Below, in pieces: positions 34,644-43,340 of a stretch of DNA of 54,952 nt. The stretch comes from Rhizobium sp. Q54. Lineage in GTDB: Bacteria; Pseudomonadota; Alphaproteobacteria; Micropepsales; Micropepsaceae. The notes below the pieces were generated by a model. That model was not told where the DNA came from. It worked only from the letters and a program-made list of their open reading frames with translations, and ran no database searches. The translations under genes and the position numbers were made by a program. The stretch spans positions 1-54,952 of the forward strand of contig CAMCWK010000020.1 in assembly GCA_945882615.1 (NCBI GenBank). The letters are read 5' to 3'. Position 1 is the first letter of the stretch. Each line of letters opens with the position of its first letter.

Positions 34644-34672
34644 TTGACGGGTCCGAGCCCCCACCTTATAGC
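34644..34672 (+). promoter_or_regulatory. sigma70-type promoter of tRNA-Val
   Basis: TTGACG (34644-34649), a 17-bp spacer, then TATAGC (34667-34672). The spacing is ideal, and the -10 ends 25 nt before the mature tRNA 5' end, leaving a short leader for RNase P. It is the best-looking promoter in the window. Confidence 0.65.
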
Positions 34673-34697
34673 CTGCGCCCCTCCGCCGATCTTGGGC

Positions 34698-34772
34698 GGG
34701 CGCGTAGCTCAGCGGGAGAGCACTCCCTTCACACGGGAGGGGTCACAGGTTCAATCCCTGTCGCGCCCACCA
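34698..34772 (+). tRNA. tRNA-Val (anticodon CAC)
   Basis: 75 nt including an encoded CCA. The acceptor stem GGGCGCG pairs with CGCGCCC. The D arm is GCTC/GAGC; the anticodon stem CTCCC/GGGAG encloses loop TTCACAC with anticodon CAC, reading GUG; the T arm is ACAGG/CCTGT with loop TTCAATC. It decodes valine GTG, a major codon in such GC-rich genes. The T arm has an inverted partial copy 37 nt downstream. Confidence 0.96.
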
Positions 34773-34814
34773 TTTTTCCAGAATGCCAAAGCTGCATCCC
34801 GACAGGGATTGAAC
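34749..34814. repeat. inverted copy of the tRNA-Val T arm
   Basis: A 15-nt stretch of the tRNA T arm and acceptor (34749-34763) recurs exactly, in inverse orientation, at 34800-34814 (CGACAGGGATTGAAC). In addition the 11-mer CCCTGTCGCGC of the tRNA 3' end (34756-34766) recurs in direct orientation at 34847-34857. The rest of 34773-34861 has no gene. Confidence 0.75.
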
Positions 34815-34861
34815 TTTGTTTGTTGCGCGGCATTCGCCGCGCGGGGCCCTGTCGCGCGATC

Positions 34862-37084
34862 CTACTTGATTAATGCAGCGCCGCTCTGCGCGTCATAGAT
34901 GGTGGTCGAACGCGGCGGCAGTGACACCCGCAGCCGCTTGCCGTTCTTTAGGACTACATCGCGCTCACCGCCCGTCACCGTGTGGATGCACAGGATGCCG
35001 CCGCCGGCATGGATCACGTCGCCGGGCGGGACATAGATATGCGCGCCGGCTTCCTTGAAGATGTGGCCCAGCAAACCGTCGTCCAGCGGCGGCAGGCTGG
35101 AGAACCAGGCGGTGTGGCCGCCCAGGCGCTTGCGGGCCAGCACGGTCGCGCCCGATGAATCCAGCCTGCCCAGTGCGGCGGCGGAGTTGTCGTTGACCGT
35201 GAAAAACGGACTGAAGCTCTTGCCCACCTGCAATTTCGCGCTGAGCCCCGGCGCGGTGATCGTTGCCTGCGGCGGTGCGTCCAGCGCGTGGCGCGCGACA
35301 TGGATGCCGGTGATGTCGCGGATCAGTCCGGGATCGATCCGCGCGCCGTCGGTATAGCCGGGCGCCACCAGCCAGACGATGTGGCGGCCGTCCTTTGCCA
35401 CGCACCGGCGGATGGCATCACGCTGGGCCGGTGTCAGCAGGAAGCAGTTGGCGAACACCACGCACTTGTAGCGGTGCCATTCGGCGCGGCCCAGGTCGCC
35501 CAGGTGAAAGATGTCGATCGCCGCCCCGCTGCGATAGGCGTGGGTGGGCAGCAGGTCCACCAGCTGCGGCCCGATCACCGGGTCCTGGTCGCCGTAAGCG
35601 GCGGTGTAATAGAAAGAGTCGGTGTCATAGACCAGTGCGACATCGGCCTGGGGCTCATGCGGCCTGTCGTAATAGGGCGCGAACAGGCTGCGCATCGCCG
35701 TGATTTCCCGCATCAGCGTCGCGTCGTCCCACCAGCCCTTGCTGGCGCGCCCCGGACCGAAATCATAGAACCACAAGCCGTGGCCCTGGGTATGGGCCTG
35801 GGCAAGATTGCGGCGCAGGGTGGCGACGCTGTCGCCCAGCAGGGTGGCCGCCACTTTCGGCTCCTTGCCGAAGCTGGGCGGCTCCTGGTCCATTTCGTCC
35901 AGCAGCAGCTTGCCGTGCAGGCGCATGGACTCCGGCAACCCGCGCGGCTGGCCCGAGCCGCCGACATCGCGGAAGGCCTTGCCATAGGCGATGGGCGCGC
36001 TGAGATAATCCACCCAGGGGGAATTCAGCACCTGTTGCAGCTGCAAGTGGCCGCCGGTCTGCTGGCGCCCGAACAGCACGAAGAAATAGCCATAGAAGAC
36101 GCCGGTCACCAGCGGCCGGTTCCAGCTTTGCTTGGCGATGCGGCAGAAATGGATGATGGAGTCGGTTATGCTGAGATGGTGGCATTCGAAATAGTCGCTG
36201 ACCTGGCGTTCCCGCGCGGGATCGCGGAACAGACCATCGGAAATGGTGCGCCGCTCGGCCATACCGGGCACGGCGGCGGTGGCCAGACGGACGGATGGGT
36301 TGTTCCAGGCCGCCTGCAATGCCGCGTCACTCTTGTATTTATCGCGCAGCCATAGGCGGAAGAATTCGGTCATCCGCAGGCCGGTGTCGGGATCGTGCTC
36401 GATAAAGCCCCAATAGTGCCATTCGTGATAAACGCCGCTCGCCGGATGGATGGCATAGACGGATGCGCCTTCGGGCGTGGGCGCGAGGCGCTCACAAAAT
36501 TCGCGCGTCTTCTCGCCCGCCTCAACGCGCCATTTCAGCGAGGCCATGCTGGCGCGCGGCGTACGCTCCAGGTCGTTTTCCAACAGCCGCTGCAGCCCGC
36601 GCATCGGAATGTCGGCCACCGGGCCGTTGGCATATTGGGTGATCTCGTCGGGATTGGCCTTGTTCCACCAGGCCGGGGCATTGACGTGCAGGCGGATCGA
36701 TATCGCCGCTTGCGGATTGACCGCCAGCACGCCGCGAATCTGGCGATACACCAGCTCCATGTCCATCTTGCCGTCGGCGGTCCAGATATATTCCAGCCAG
36801 ATATCGACCTGGATCAGCTTGACGCCGGCCTGTGTGAAGTTCTCGATATTCTCGCGGGGGATTTCCTCCCAGGTCCAGCGCCCGCCCGGCGTGTCGGTCA
36901 GGGAATAGATCATCGGATAGACGGGAGAATCGTTCAGGAACAGCGTCGCCCGGCCGTTATGCATGGCGACCTTGCCGGTCAGGCCCGGCGCGGATGGCGC
37001 GGGCTGCGCCGCCGCGCCCGTCAGCGCCGCGCCGCCCATCAGCGGCAAAAGGCTGCCCGCCTGCAGCAAGGTCCGCCGTTTCAT
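34862..37084 (-). CDS. exported GH42-like glycoside hydrolase
   Basis: 740 residues. The N-terminus MKRRTLLQAGSLLPLMGG, then AQPAPSAP, looks like a Tat signal, with export folded to the periplasm. Residues about 60-400 look like a TIM barrel: MIYSLTDTPGGRWTWEE, VKLIQVDIWLEYIW, and FFRLWLRDKYKSDAALQAAWN, the last a hallmark of GH42 beta-galactosidases. A glutamine-amidotransferase-like trimerisation domain follows (about 500-620, ADVALVYDTDSFYYTAAYG and KCVVFANCFLLTPAQRD), as in GH42. The nucleophile is probably E in LLDEMDQEP; I could not fix the acid/base residue. It would cleave galactosides or related glycans. It is third in an operon with a PPC protein and a beta-propeller. Confidence 0.75.
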   Translation of the reverse strand: MKRRTLLQAGSLLPLMGGAALTGAAAQPAPSAPGLTGKVAMHNGRATLFLNDSPVYPMIYSLTDTPGGRWTWEEIPRENIENFTQAGVKLIQVDIWLEYIWTADGKMDMELVYRQIRGVLAVNPQAAISIRLHVNAPAWWNKANPDEITQYANGPVADIPMRGLQRLLENDLERTPRASMASLKWRVEAGEKTREFCERLAPTPEGASVYAIHPASGVYHEWHYWGFIEHDPDTGLRMTEFFRLWLRDKYKSDAALQAAWNNPSVRLATAAVPGMAERRTISDGLFRDPARERQVSDYFECHHLSITDSIIHFCRIAKQSWNRPLVTGVFYGYFFVLFGRQQTGGHLQLQQVLNSPWVDYLSAPIAYGKAFRDVGGSGQPRGLPESMRLHGKLLLDEMDQEPPSFGKEPKVAATLLGDSVATLRRNLAQAHTQGHGLWFYDFGPGRASKGWWDDATLMREITAMRSLFAPYYDRPHEPQADVALVYDTDSFYYTAAYGDQDPVIGPQLVDLLPTHAYRSGAAIDIFHLGDLGRAEWHRYKCVVFANCFLLTPAQRDAIRRCVAKDGRHIVWLVAPGYTDGARIDPGLIRDITGIHVARHALDAPPQATITAPGLSAKLQVGKSFSPFFTVNDNSAAALGRLDSSGATVLARKRLGGHTAWFSSLPPLDDGLLGHIFKEAGAHIYVPPGDVIHAGGGILCIHTVTGGERDVVLKNGKRLRVSLPPRSTTIYDAQSGAALIK

Positions 37085-37095
37085 CTGTCAGGCTC

Positions 37096-37626
37096 CTAGC
37101 GATAGGTCTTGTCGTCCACCCGGCCCAGATCGGTGCCGTTCATCACCCCGACCGTGACGATGACATAGGTGAAGACTTCGCTGCCCGGCTCCAGATGCCC
37201 GGCAATGGCATGATCGCCGGTGCCCAGCGTGACATGGGCGTGCACCGCGCCGTTCACAATATAGCCGTTCATTCCCACCAGATCGACGGGCGTGTCGGGC
37301 TTTTTGGTGAAGACATTGATGGTGGGGAAATCGCGATTGTGAACCTGATGGATATGATAGCCGCGCAGCGATCCGACGCCCGCCAGGATAACGCCATTTT
37401 TGATGCCTTCCTTTTTGGCGAGGTCCTGCATCCCGGCCAGAAGATCGCTCTGGAACTTCATGCGCATCACCACGATGCGCTCGAACTGGCCGCTCAGCGC
37501 ATAGGCATCGGGCACGGCGGGGTCATTGGGCTTCTTGTCCGCCGGATGCGGCGCGGTGGGCACGATCTGCTGGGCCGCCGCCGGCGATGCCAGCAGCAGG
37601 GCGCACAGCGCCGTCGCAGTGCGCAT
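37096..37626 (-). CDS. exported PPC/DUF296-domain protein
   Basis: 176 residues from ATG 37626, which overlaps the upstream stop (TGATG). A signal peptide (RTATALCALLLASPAAA-Q) is followed by a PPC/DUF296 domain: FERIVVMRMKFQSDLLAGM, ILAGVGSLRGYHIHQVHNRD, VDLVGMNGYIV and VHAHVTLGTGDHAIAGHLEPGSEV. The three clustered His residues (HAH and GHL) match the zinc-like site of AF0104-type proteins. PPC domains are best known in AT-hook DNA-binding proteins of plants. Here the signal peptide puts the domain outside the cytoplasm, so DNA binding is unlikely and the role is open. Operon with a beta-propeller and a glycosidase. Confidence 0.82.
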   Translation of the reverse strand: MRTATALCALLLASPAAAQQIVPTAPHPADKKPNDPAVPDAYALSGQFERIVVMRMKFQSDLLAGMQDLAKKEGIKNGVILAGVGSLRGYHIHQVHNRDFPTINVFTKKPDTPVDLVGMNGYIVNGAVHAHVTLGTGDHAIAGHLEPGSEVFTYVIVTVGVMNGTDLGRVDDKTYR

Positions 37627-38774
37627 CACCGGCTGTGCCGGGTGGCGATGGAGCCGGGACGGGATTCAAAGGCAAGCGTCGCCTTGTCGTCGCGCACCAG
37701 GCTTTTGCCGTTGAAGCGATAGACCTCGATGGTGCGTTCGGTGGCGCATTGCGCCAGGATCACCGTGCCGTCATCGCTCCAGGCCGCGCCCTGGTTCCAG
37801 TGGCAACTGCGGGCGCTGGCGACTTCTTTCAGCGTGCCGGGCCCCACCGCGAGGATTTTCAAGATGCCGCGCACCTTTCCATAGGTGGGATCGGTCTTGG
37901 TGTTGGCCGCGCCATTGGCCAGCACCACCAGCAGGTGCTTGCCGTCGGGCGACAGGGTGGCATGTTCGGGCACACGGCCGACGGGCAGCGACAGGACCTG
38001 TTTGAAGGTCCGGAGGTCGACCATGGCGATGGTGCCGGTCTTGTCCTCGCCCGTCATGGCGCCGCCGACATTGGTATTGATCAGCCAGTTGCCGTCCGGC
38101 GTGATCGTGGCGCCATAGGAGGAACGGCCGGTGGCGATCTGCCGGGTGCGGGTGACGCGCGTGCCGTCCACCGCCAGTTCATAGACCGCGGGCGCGGTCC
38201 AGGCGGTGGCATAGGCGCGGCGGCCATCGGGGGCGAACACCACATCGGTAACCTCGGAGGTCTTGCCCAGCTCCACCTTGCCGACCCGGGTCAGCTTGCC
38301 CGCCGCCAGGGTGAAAACGATGACCGCGCCTTCGACACGGGAGGCCACCAGCACCAGATTCTCGGCGCGGTTCAGGGCGACGCCGCTGGCCTGCGCACCG
38401 GCCGCCACGGTCTGCATCACTTTGGGCTTGGCGGGATCGCTGAGGTCGATCAGCGAAATGCGGTCATCGGGCACCGGCTTCATCGGATCGGCGGGATCGG
38501 ATTTCTGCGCGGCGGTGACAATGGCGAACTTCTCGCTTTTGCTGACCACCACGGCGTTGGGCGAACCGATCATCGAGACCGGTACCGCCACGCTGCCGAT
38601 GACCCGGGGCGGATACTTGCCCAGGTCGATCACGCTGAGGCTGTCGGGGGTGACGCCGATGGCCTCGCCCTTTTGAAGCTGCTTGCCGTCATTGGCCGAA
38701 ATCGCCAGCCCGGCCCAGGCACAGGCAGGAACCAGCGACAAGGATGCCGCCAAAAGCGCGCCGCGAATTTTCAA
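37626..38774 (-). CDS. exported YVTN-type beta-propeller protein
   Basis: 382 residues from a TTG at 38774, chosen because GGGGAGG lies 5 nt upstream and a clean signal peptide follows (KIRGALLAASLSLVPACAWA-G). The body has repeated blades such as SLSVIDLGKYPPRVIGSVAVP, DVVFAPDGRRAYATAWT and HATLSPDGKHLLVVLANG, the 'SPDGKxLxV' pattern of YVTN/lactonase-like propellers. No catalytic residues stand out, so binding or scaffolding in the periplasm is as likely as an enzyme role. It is first in the operon with the PPC protein and the GH42-like enzyme and divergent from the JmjC-like gene. Confidence 0.83.
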   Translation of the reverse strand: MKIRGALLAASLSLVPACAWAGLAISANDGKQLQKGEAIGVTPDSLSVIDLGKYPPRVIGSVAVPVSMIGSPNAVVVSKSEKFAIVTAAQKSDPADPMKPVPDDRISLIDLSDPAKPKVMQTVAAGAQASGVALNRAENLVLVASRVEGAVIVFTLAAGKLTRVGKVELGKTSEVTDVVFAPDGRRAYATAWTAPAVYELAVDGTRVTRTRQIATGRSSYGATITPDGNWLINTNVGGAMTGEDKTGTIAMVDLRTFKQVLSLPVGRVPEHATLSPDGKHLLVVLANGAANTKTDPTYGKVRGILKILAVGPGTLKEVASARSCHWNQGAAWSDDGTVILAQCATERTIEVYRFNGKSLVRDDKATLAFESRPGSIATRHSR

Positions 38775-38929
38775 GAAAACCTCCCCATCTGCCGATGTCC
38801 GTGCCGTTGACCGCACCTGTGGCGCCAAGTGTGCGGCGGGCCCGCGCAATCGGCAAGGCCAGACTGTCCCAAACTGGCGCAGGGCGGCTCTTGAAGGGGT
38901 GTTAAGGGATGGCCCGCTAGCCTTGTCCC

Positions 38930-39853
38930 ATGACCGGCATCCTCACCCGCTTTTCCGGGCGCGACGCGCTGCTTTGGGGCCACCAGCCCCTGAAGCTGAC
39001 CCATGACCTGGGGCAGCAGGCGCTGTTTTCGCGCCCTGCCCTGGCCCGGCTGATCGAAACCTATCCGCGCGAGCATTACAGCCTGATCGCCATGGGGGCC
39101 AAGCACGACAGCAAGCTGTGGCAGGAAGGCGATCTGGGCGGGGCATCGGGCGAGACGGTGCTGGACGCCATCACGCAAGGACGGCTGTGGCTCAACCTGC
39201 GCAATGTGTCGGGGGTGGATGCGGCGCATGGTCATCTGCTGGACGAGATTTTCGCCGAACTGCGCCAGGCCATGCCCGGCTTCGACGCCAACAAATGGCA
39301 AAGCGGAATCCTGATCTCCTCGCCCGGGGCGCAGGTCTATTACCATGCCGACCTGCCCGGCCAGCTGCTGTGGCAGATCGCGGGCAAGAAGCGCGTATGG
39401 CTTTATCCCAATGACGCGCCGTTCCTGACCGCGCGGCACCTGGAAGACATCGCGCTGTTCGATCTTGAGGTCGATATCCCCTATGCGCCCTGGTACGACG
39501 AGCATGCGAGGGTTTTCGACCTGGCGCCGGGCGAAATGCTGTCCTGGCCGCTCAATGCGCCGCACCGGGTGGAGAATGTCGAAGGCCTCAGCATCTCGAT
39601 GACGGTCTCATTTTCCTCGCCCGCCATCCGGCGCCGCGAGGTGGTGCACCTGGCCAATGGATTGTTGCGTCACCGCTTCGGCATTGCGCCCAAAGCTGCG
39701 CGCATCGAAGGACCGGGCTATTTCGCCAAGGCGGTGCTGCAGAAGCTGCTCCGCGATTCGCACTGGGTGCGCTCACAGCGCAAGGCAAGGCGCGAGGTCG
39801 CCTTTCAACTTGATGCCGGCGGTCAGGCCGCTGGGCGAATGGCCGCCGAATGA
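38930..39853 (+). CDS. JmjC/cupin-like 2-oxoglutarate oxygenase
   Basis: 307 residues with a jelly-roll core. The iron triad is visible as H139-A-D141 (VYYHADLPGQLLWQIAGKK) and H212 (APHRVEN). K154, followed by WLYP, sits where JmjC proteins hold 2-oxoglutarate. This is the arrangement of bacterial JmjC proteins such as the ribosomal oxygenase YcfD and cupin_8 proteins. The substrate may be a protein side chain or a small metabolite. No signal peptide. The stop overlaps the start of the acyltransferase at 39850 (ATGA), so the two act together or are at least co-translated. Confidence 0.75.
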   Translation: MTGILTRFSGRDALLWGHQPLKLTHDLGQQALFSRPALARLIETYPREHYSLIAMGAKHDSKLWQEGDLGGASGETVLDAITQGRLWLNLRNVSGVDAAHGHLLDEIFAELRQAMPGFDANKWQSGILISSPGAQVYYHADLPGQLLWQIAGKKRVWLYPNDAPFLTARHLEDIALFDLEVDIPYAPWYDEHARVFDLAPGEMLSWPLNAPHRVENVEGLSISMTVSFSSPAIRRREVVHLANGLLRHRFGIAPKAARIEGPGYFAKAVLQKLLRDSHWVRSQRKARREVAFQLDAGGQAAGRMAAE

Positions 39854-41010
39854 GCATCGCGGACATCGACATCTTTGCGCACAGCCAGTCGCGCAAAGCC
39901 TATCGTGTCAGCATCGGCAACAACTGGTCGGCGGCGACCTGGCCGTGGCGGCCCGGCGCATCCACGCCGTTCCAGCGCGCCGAATGGCTGGGCCCCTTTT
40001 ATGAGGCCCTGTCGCAGCACGAACCGGACATGCTGCCTCTGATCGTGCGGGTGACCGATGACGACGGCACATTGGCCTACAGCCTGCCCCTGCTCTGCCG
40101 CGCAGTGGGCCCGTTGCAGGTTATCGAATTTGCCGACCTCAACATGACCGATTTCAATGCACCGCTGCTGGGCCCGGCATCGCCGCGCATCGCGGAGGAT
40201 GCGGTGGCCGCCTGGACAGCCGTGAAACGCGCGCTTCCGTCGTGCGACGCGGTGCGGTTCACCAAAATGCCGCCCATGATCGCAGCCCGCCCCAATCCGC
40301 TGTGCCTGCCGGGCGGCCTGTTGCGCGCGGCGGTGAACGGCAACCTGCTGGTCACCGGCGATAGCTGGAACGACTATCATTTCAGCCTGGAACGCACCGT
40401 GCGCAAGGAGCTGGAACGCAGCTGGCGGGTCTTCACACGCACACCCGAGACCACCTTCACCCCCCTCACCGATCCGGTGGAAGCGATGTCTGTCCTGAGC
40501 AGGATGGAAGCGCTGCAAAGCGCGCGTATGCGCGAGCTCGGACAGCCCTATGGTCTGGATGACCCGGTGACCGCCGACTTCTATCGCCGTCTGATCGCAG
40601 GCGGCCTGGAACAAGGCTATGCCGTCCTCACCGCGCTGCGGGCAGGACCTGAACTGGTGGCCGCCTTGCTGGGCGTGCGCGATGGCGACACCTATGTGAT
40701 GATCCGCCTGGCCCATGCCGGCGGCGAATGGAGCAAGATCTCCCCTGGCCGACTCCTGATCCACAAGACGCTGGAGCGGTTGCATGGCGAAGGCTGCCGT
40801 AACTTTGATTTCAGTGTTGGCAATTATCCCTACAAGCGCCGGTTCAATCCTGTCCGCACGCCCATGTTCGATCGGGTCGAAGCCTTGAGTCCGCGCGGCT
40901 TTCCGATGATGGCCAAGGCGCGGGCCGCCGGCTGGCTGCGTGGCCATCCGCACCTGCGCGAACGGGTGCGCCTGATGATGGGCAAACCGCCCAGTCGCGA
41001 AGAGATCTGA
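39850..41010 (+). CDS. GNAT/FemAB-like (BioF2 or CelD type) acyltransferase
   Basis: 386 residues. The C-terminal half has the GNAT_6/BioF2-like pattern: YAVLTALRAGPELVAALLGV, a SPGRLLIHKTLERLHGEG segment, and FDFSVGNYPYKRRFNP near 320. Such proteins transfer acyl or aminoacyl groups and are frequent in exopolysaccharide loci (CelD-like), where they are thought to decorate sugars or lipids. The N-terminal half (about 1-170) is a second, divergent GNAT-like lobe. It is cytoplasmic by sequence. Coupled by ATGA overlap to the JmjC-like gene; the deacetylase and flippase genes follow on the other strand, supporting a glycan role. Confidence 0.77.
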   Translation: MSIADIDIFAHSQSRKAYRVSIGNNWSAATWPWRPGASTPFQRAEWLGPFYEALSQHEPDMLPLIVRVTDDDGTLAYSLPLLCRAVGPLQVIEFADLNMTDFNAPLLGPASPRIAEDAVAAWTAVKRALPSCDAVRFTKMPPMIAARPNPLCLPGGLLRAAVNGNLLVTGDSWNDYHFSLERTVRKELERSWRVFTRTPETTFTPLTDPVEAMSVLSRMEALQSARMRELGQPYGLDDPVTADFYRRLIAGGLEQGYAVLTALRAGPELVAALLGVRDGDTYVMIRLAHAGGEWSKISPGRLLIHKTLERLHGEGCRNFDFSVGNYPYKRRFNPVRTPMFDRVEALSPRGFPMMAKARAAGWLRGHPHLRERVRLMMGKPPSREEI

Positions 41011-41014
41011 GCTT

Positions 41015-41824
41015 TCAGATCAGGGGAATGGCCAACAGCCAGGCCTGCTGGCTGATACGGGTCAGCGCGCTGTTCACCGTTTCGATCCTGAGCCCAAAAC
41101 GTGCCGCCGCGCGAAGGGCGTAACGCAACAGGCCTGGGGTGCAGCCATAGTCGCTGGGACGCTCGGCGACGTCATGCGAATAAAAAATCAGCCAGGCCTT
41201 CTTGCGCGCCGCTTCCTCATAAGCGCGATCGATGTGGCCTTCATCCATCTGACGGTCGATCAGCGGCACGGCATTGAGATACTGCGCGTCGGTTGCGCCA
41301 TGATTGAGCTGCGGACGAACACTGCGGCTGGAGCGGAAATGCTGTTTCAGCCGCCGTTTCCATATCAGTGTACCGACACCAAAGGGATAGGCGAAATTCT
41401 CCAGCGGCAGGCTGGAGTCTATGGCTTTCAGCACGGCGTGATTGCGCAGGATATCGGCCTGAAGCATTGCGCCGGTGGTAAGATCGGCGCGCTCATGATT
41501 GTGGCTGTGGCAGCCGATCTCATGGCCGCGGGCATGCAGGTCGACCACCATGCCAGCATCCAGCACGCGCCAGTGATCCGCCCGGGTGCCCAGCATGCTG
41601 CCGGCGACATAGTAGGTGGCGCGTGCGCCATGGTCTTCCAGCAGCGCGGCGCCCGTTGTGGCGGCAGAAACCGGGGCATCGTCGAAGGTGAAGCTGACGG
41701 CGGGCGCGGCGGAGGTGGCGTTGAAAGGCGAGACTGGCACATGCATGGCCAGCCTGTGGCGCAGGCGCGCGATCAGGTCCGGGCGCTCGGCATCCTCTGG
41801 CAACGGCACCGAACGGATTATCAT
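41015..41824 (-). CDS. polysaccharide deacetylase (NodB homology)
   Basis: 269 residues. NodB motif 1 is SFTFDDAPVS with D48/D49. Motif 2 is IGCHSHNHERADL, giving the metal ligands H106 and H110. FAYPFGVGT is motif 3. It would remove acetyl groups from an N-acetylated or O-acetylated sugar with a Zn/Co ion. No signal peptide is evident, which is unusual for envelope glycan deacetylases but occurs in those acting on lipid-linked intermediates in the cytoplasm. Its start overlaps the stop of the flippase gene (ATGA at 41821-41824), so both are co-translated. Confidence 0.88.
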   Translation of the reverse strand: MIIRSVPLPEDAERPDLIARLRHRLAMHVPVSPFNATSAAPAVSFTFDDAPVSAATTGAALLEDHGARATYYVAGSMLGTRADHWRVLDAGMVVDLHARGHEIGCHSHNHERADLTTGAMLQADILRNHAVLKAIDSSLPLENFAYPFGVGTLIWKRRLKQHFRSSRSVRPQLNHGATDAQYLNAVPLIDRQMDEGHIDRAYEEAARKKAWLIFYSHDVAERPSDYGCTPGLLRYALRAAARFGLRIETVNSALTRISQQAWLLAIPLI

Positions 41825-43107
41825 GGCAACGTTTCCTGGGTGATGAAGCGGTACAGCGCAGCCGCCGACAGCAGATACAGCAACAGATGGATCAGGCTGA
41901 GGCCCAGCCCGATCTGCAGAAGGTCAGTGGTCAGTGACAGCAGCAAGGCCAGCGCACATGCATTGACGCAGACCAGGCCGACAGCAACGGCCGCGCGCGT
42001 GGTCATGCGGCCATGGACGAAGAACAGCTCGCCATGGAATTCCATCAGGTTGCGCAGCGCCGGCACGATCAACATGGGCGCGAAGAGCTGCGCGGCAATG
42101 GCGACATTGGGGCCGAGCAAATTCGGCCACAGCCACAGCACCAGCGTCAGCCCCAGGAAAGCCAGCGTGGACAGGCCCAGGATCACAGCCTCGACCGTCA
42201 GGGTGCGGCCCAGCGCACCGCGGATCTTCTTGCCCTCCCCGAACAGCTTGCGGGTGTAGAGGGTGTAGAAAGAGCGGAAGGGAATGGCGGTGAAATCGAT
42301 GATGCGGGTGGCGATGGCGTAGACGCCGGCGAATTTCGCATCGGTCAGAGACAGGACGATCAGCTTGTCGATCTGGCCCTGGGCATTGAGGGCAAAATAG
42401 GACACCGCGAACATCACCCCGTCCCGGAAACGCGACACGAACAGCCGGGTGCGCCAGCGCAAGGATACCGCCGGGCGCAGCGCCGTCGCCACCACCAGCA
42501 GCGCGCCCAGGTTCGCGGCCACATAAAATATCGCCCAGTGTTCAACATTTCCCCCGCCCATCAGCGCGAAGGCCACCGCGCCCGCGGCCCGGATGGCCGA
42601 GGCGACCGTGATGGTGATGGAGCCGGTGGAGAAATGGCCCATGCCGTTATGGATTTGGGTGGTCACATCCACGATGCGCCACAGCACCATCTCCACCAGC
42701 AGGATGGCGATGAAGGCGGGCAGCGAGATCGCCTGCTCGAACAGCAGATAATAGAATGGCAGCGCGAGCAGCAGGCCCAAAGGCGTGGTCAGGCACAGGC
42801 TGCCAAAGAACAGTCCAAGATAATGACCCAAGAGGCGCGGCCGTCCCGCCGCGGCGCGAAAGGCCAGGCTGCCAAAGCCCAGGCCGGAGAAACTGGCAAT
42901 CATCAGCCCCGCCGCCGAGGCCGAGGCAAAGATGCCCATGGCCGAAAGGCTCAGCGTGTTGGCGAGGACGAAGAAATAGACCGCTTGGAGTCCCACGCGG
43001 CTGACGGTGCCGGCCAGGAGCTGGCAGTAATTTCCCATGGCGCGGCGCAGGCCGGGCCCGAAAAAGCCCGCCGGGATCCTGTCACGCGTGATGGCGGCAA
43101 GGGACAT
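41821..43107 (-). CDS. Wzx-like polysaccharide flippase (MOP superfamily)
   Basis: 428 residues, almost all hydrophobic, with about 12 membrane helices. The pattern, with a paired N- and C-terminal bundle and AGFFGPGLRRAMGNYCQLLAGTVSR leading the first helix, matches lipid-linked oligosaccharide flippases of the polysaccharide biosynthesis family. It would move an undecaprenyl-linked glycan across the inner membrane. The ATG at 43107 has GGAG 8 nt upstream; a GTG at 43113 is less likely. Coupled to the deacetylase. No polymerase (Wzy) or ligase gene adjoins, so the glycan is built elsewhere. Confidence 0.82.
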   Translation of the reverse strand: MSLAAITRDRIPAGFFGPGLRRAMGNYCQLLAGTVSRVGLQAVYFFVLANTLSLSAMGIFASASAAGLMIASFSGLGFGSLAFRAAAGRPRLLGHYLGLFFGSLCLTTPLGLLLALPFYYLLFEQAISLPAFIAILLVEMVLWRIVDVTTQIHNGMGHFSTGSITITVASAIRAAGAVAFALMGGGNVEHWAIFYVAANLGALLVVATALRPAVSLRWRTRLFVSRFRDGVMFAVSYFALNAQGQIDKLIVLSLTDAKFAGVYAIATRIIDFTAIPFRSFYTLYTRKLFGEGKKIRGALGRTLTVEAVILGLSTLAFLGLTLVLWLWPNLLGPNVAIAAQLFAPMLIVPALRNLMEFHGELFFVHGRMTTRAAVAVGLVCVNACALALLLSLTTDLLQIGLGLSLIHLLLYLLSAAALYRFITQETLP

Positions 43108-43340
43108 ACGCACGGCTCCGTCGATGTGCGGCAGTGTAGGGCCCGAGAACTAAGGAAAGCTTGCGCCGGGAGGTGGCGCACAATCCCGAATTAAGTGACT
43201 GTTTTAATTGACTTAATCATGGATACGGGGCGGGGGGCTGGGGGGCCGGTCCGCCGCCATGCCCACTGCAATGCGCAAGTCTGCCTGAAATCGGATAATG
43301 AGACGTTCCTGCGCTTTTCCATGGGACGTGTCGGAAGCAA

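Noticed and set aside
34698..34857. Integrated island at tRNA-Val
   Set aside because: No integrase or foreign genes follow; the copies span only about 100 bp, so at most a scar is possible.
43191..43216. TTAAGT/ACTTAA inverted repeat upstream of the GT41 gene as an operator or promoter
   Set aside because: Arms are only 6 bp, the spacing is unremarkable, and no matching -10 follows the TTGACT inside it.
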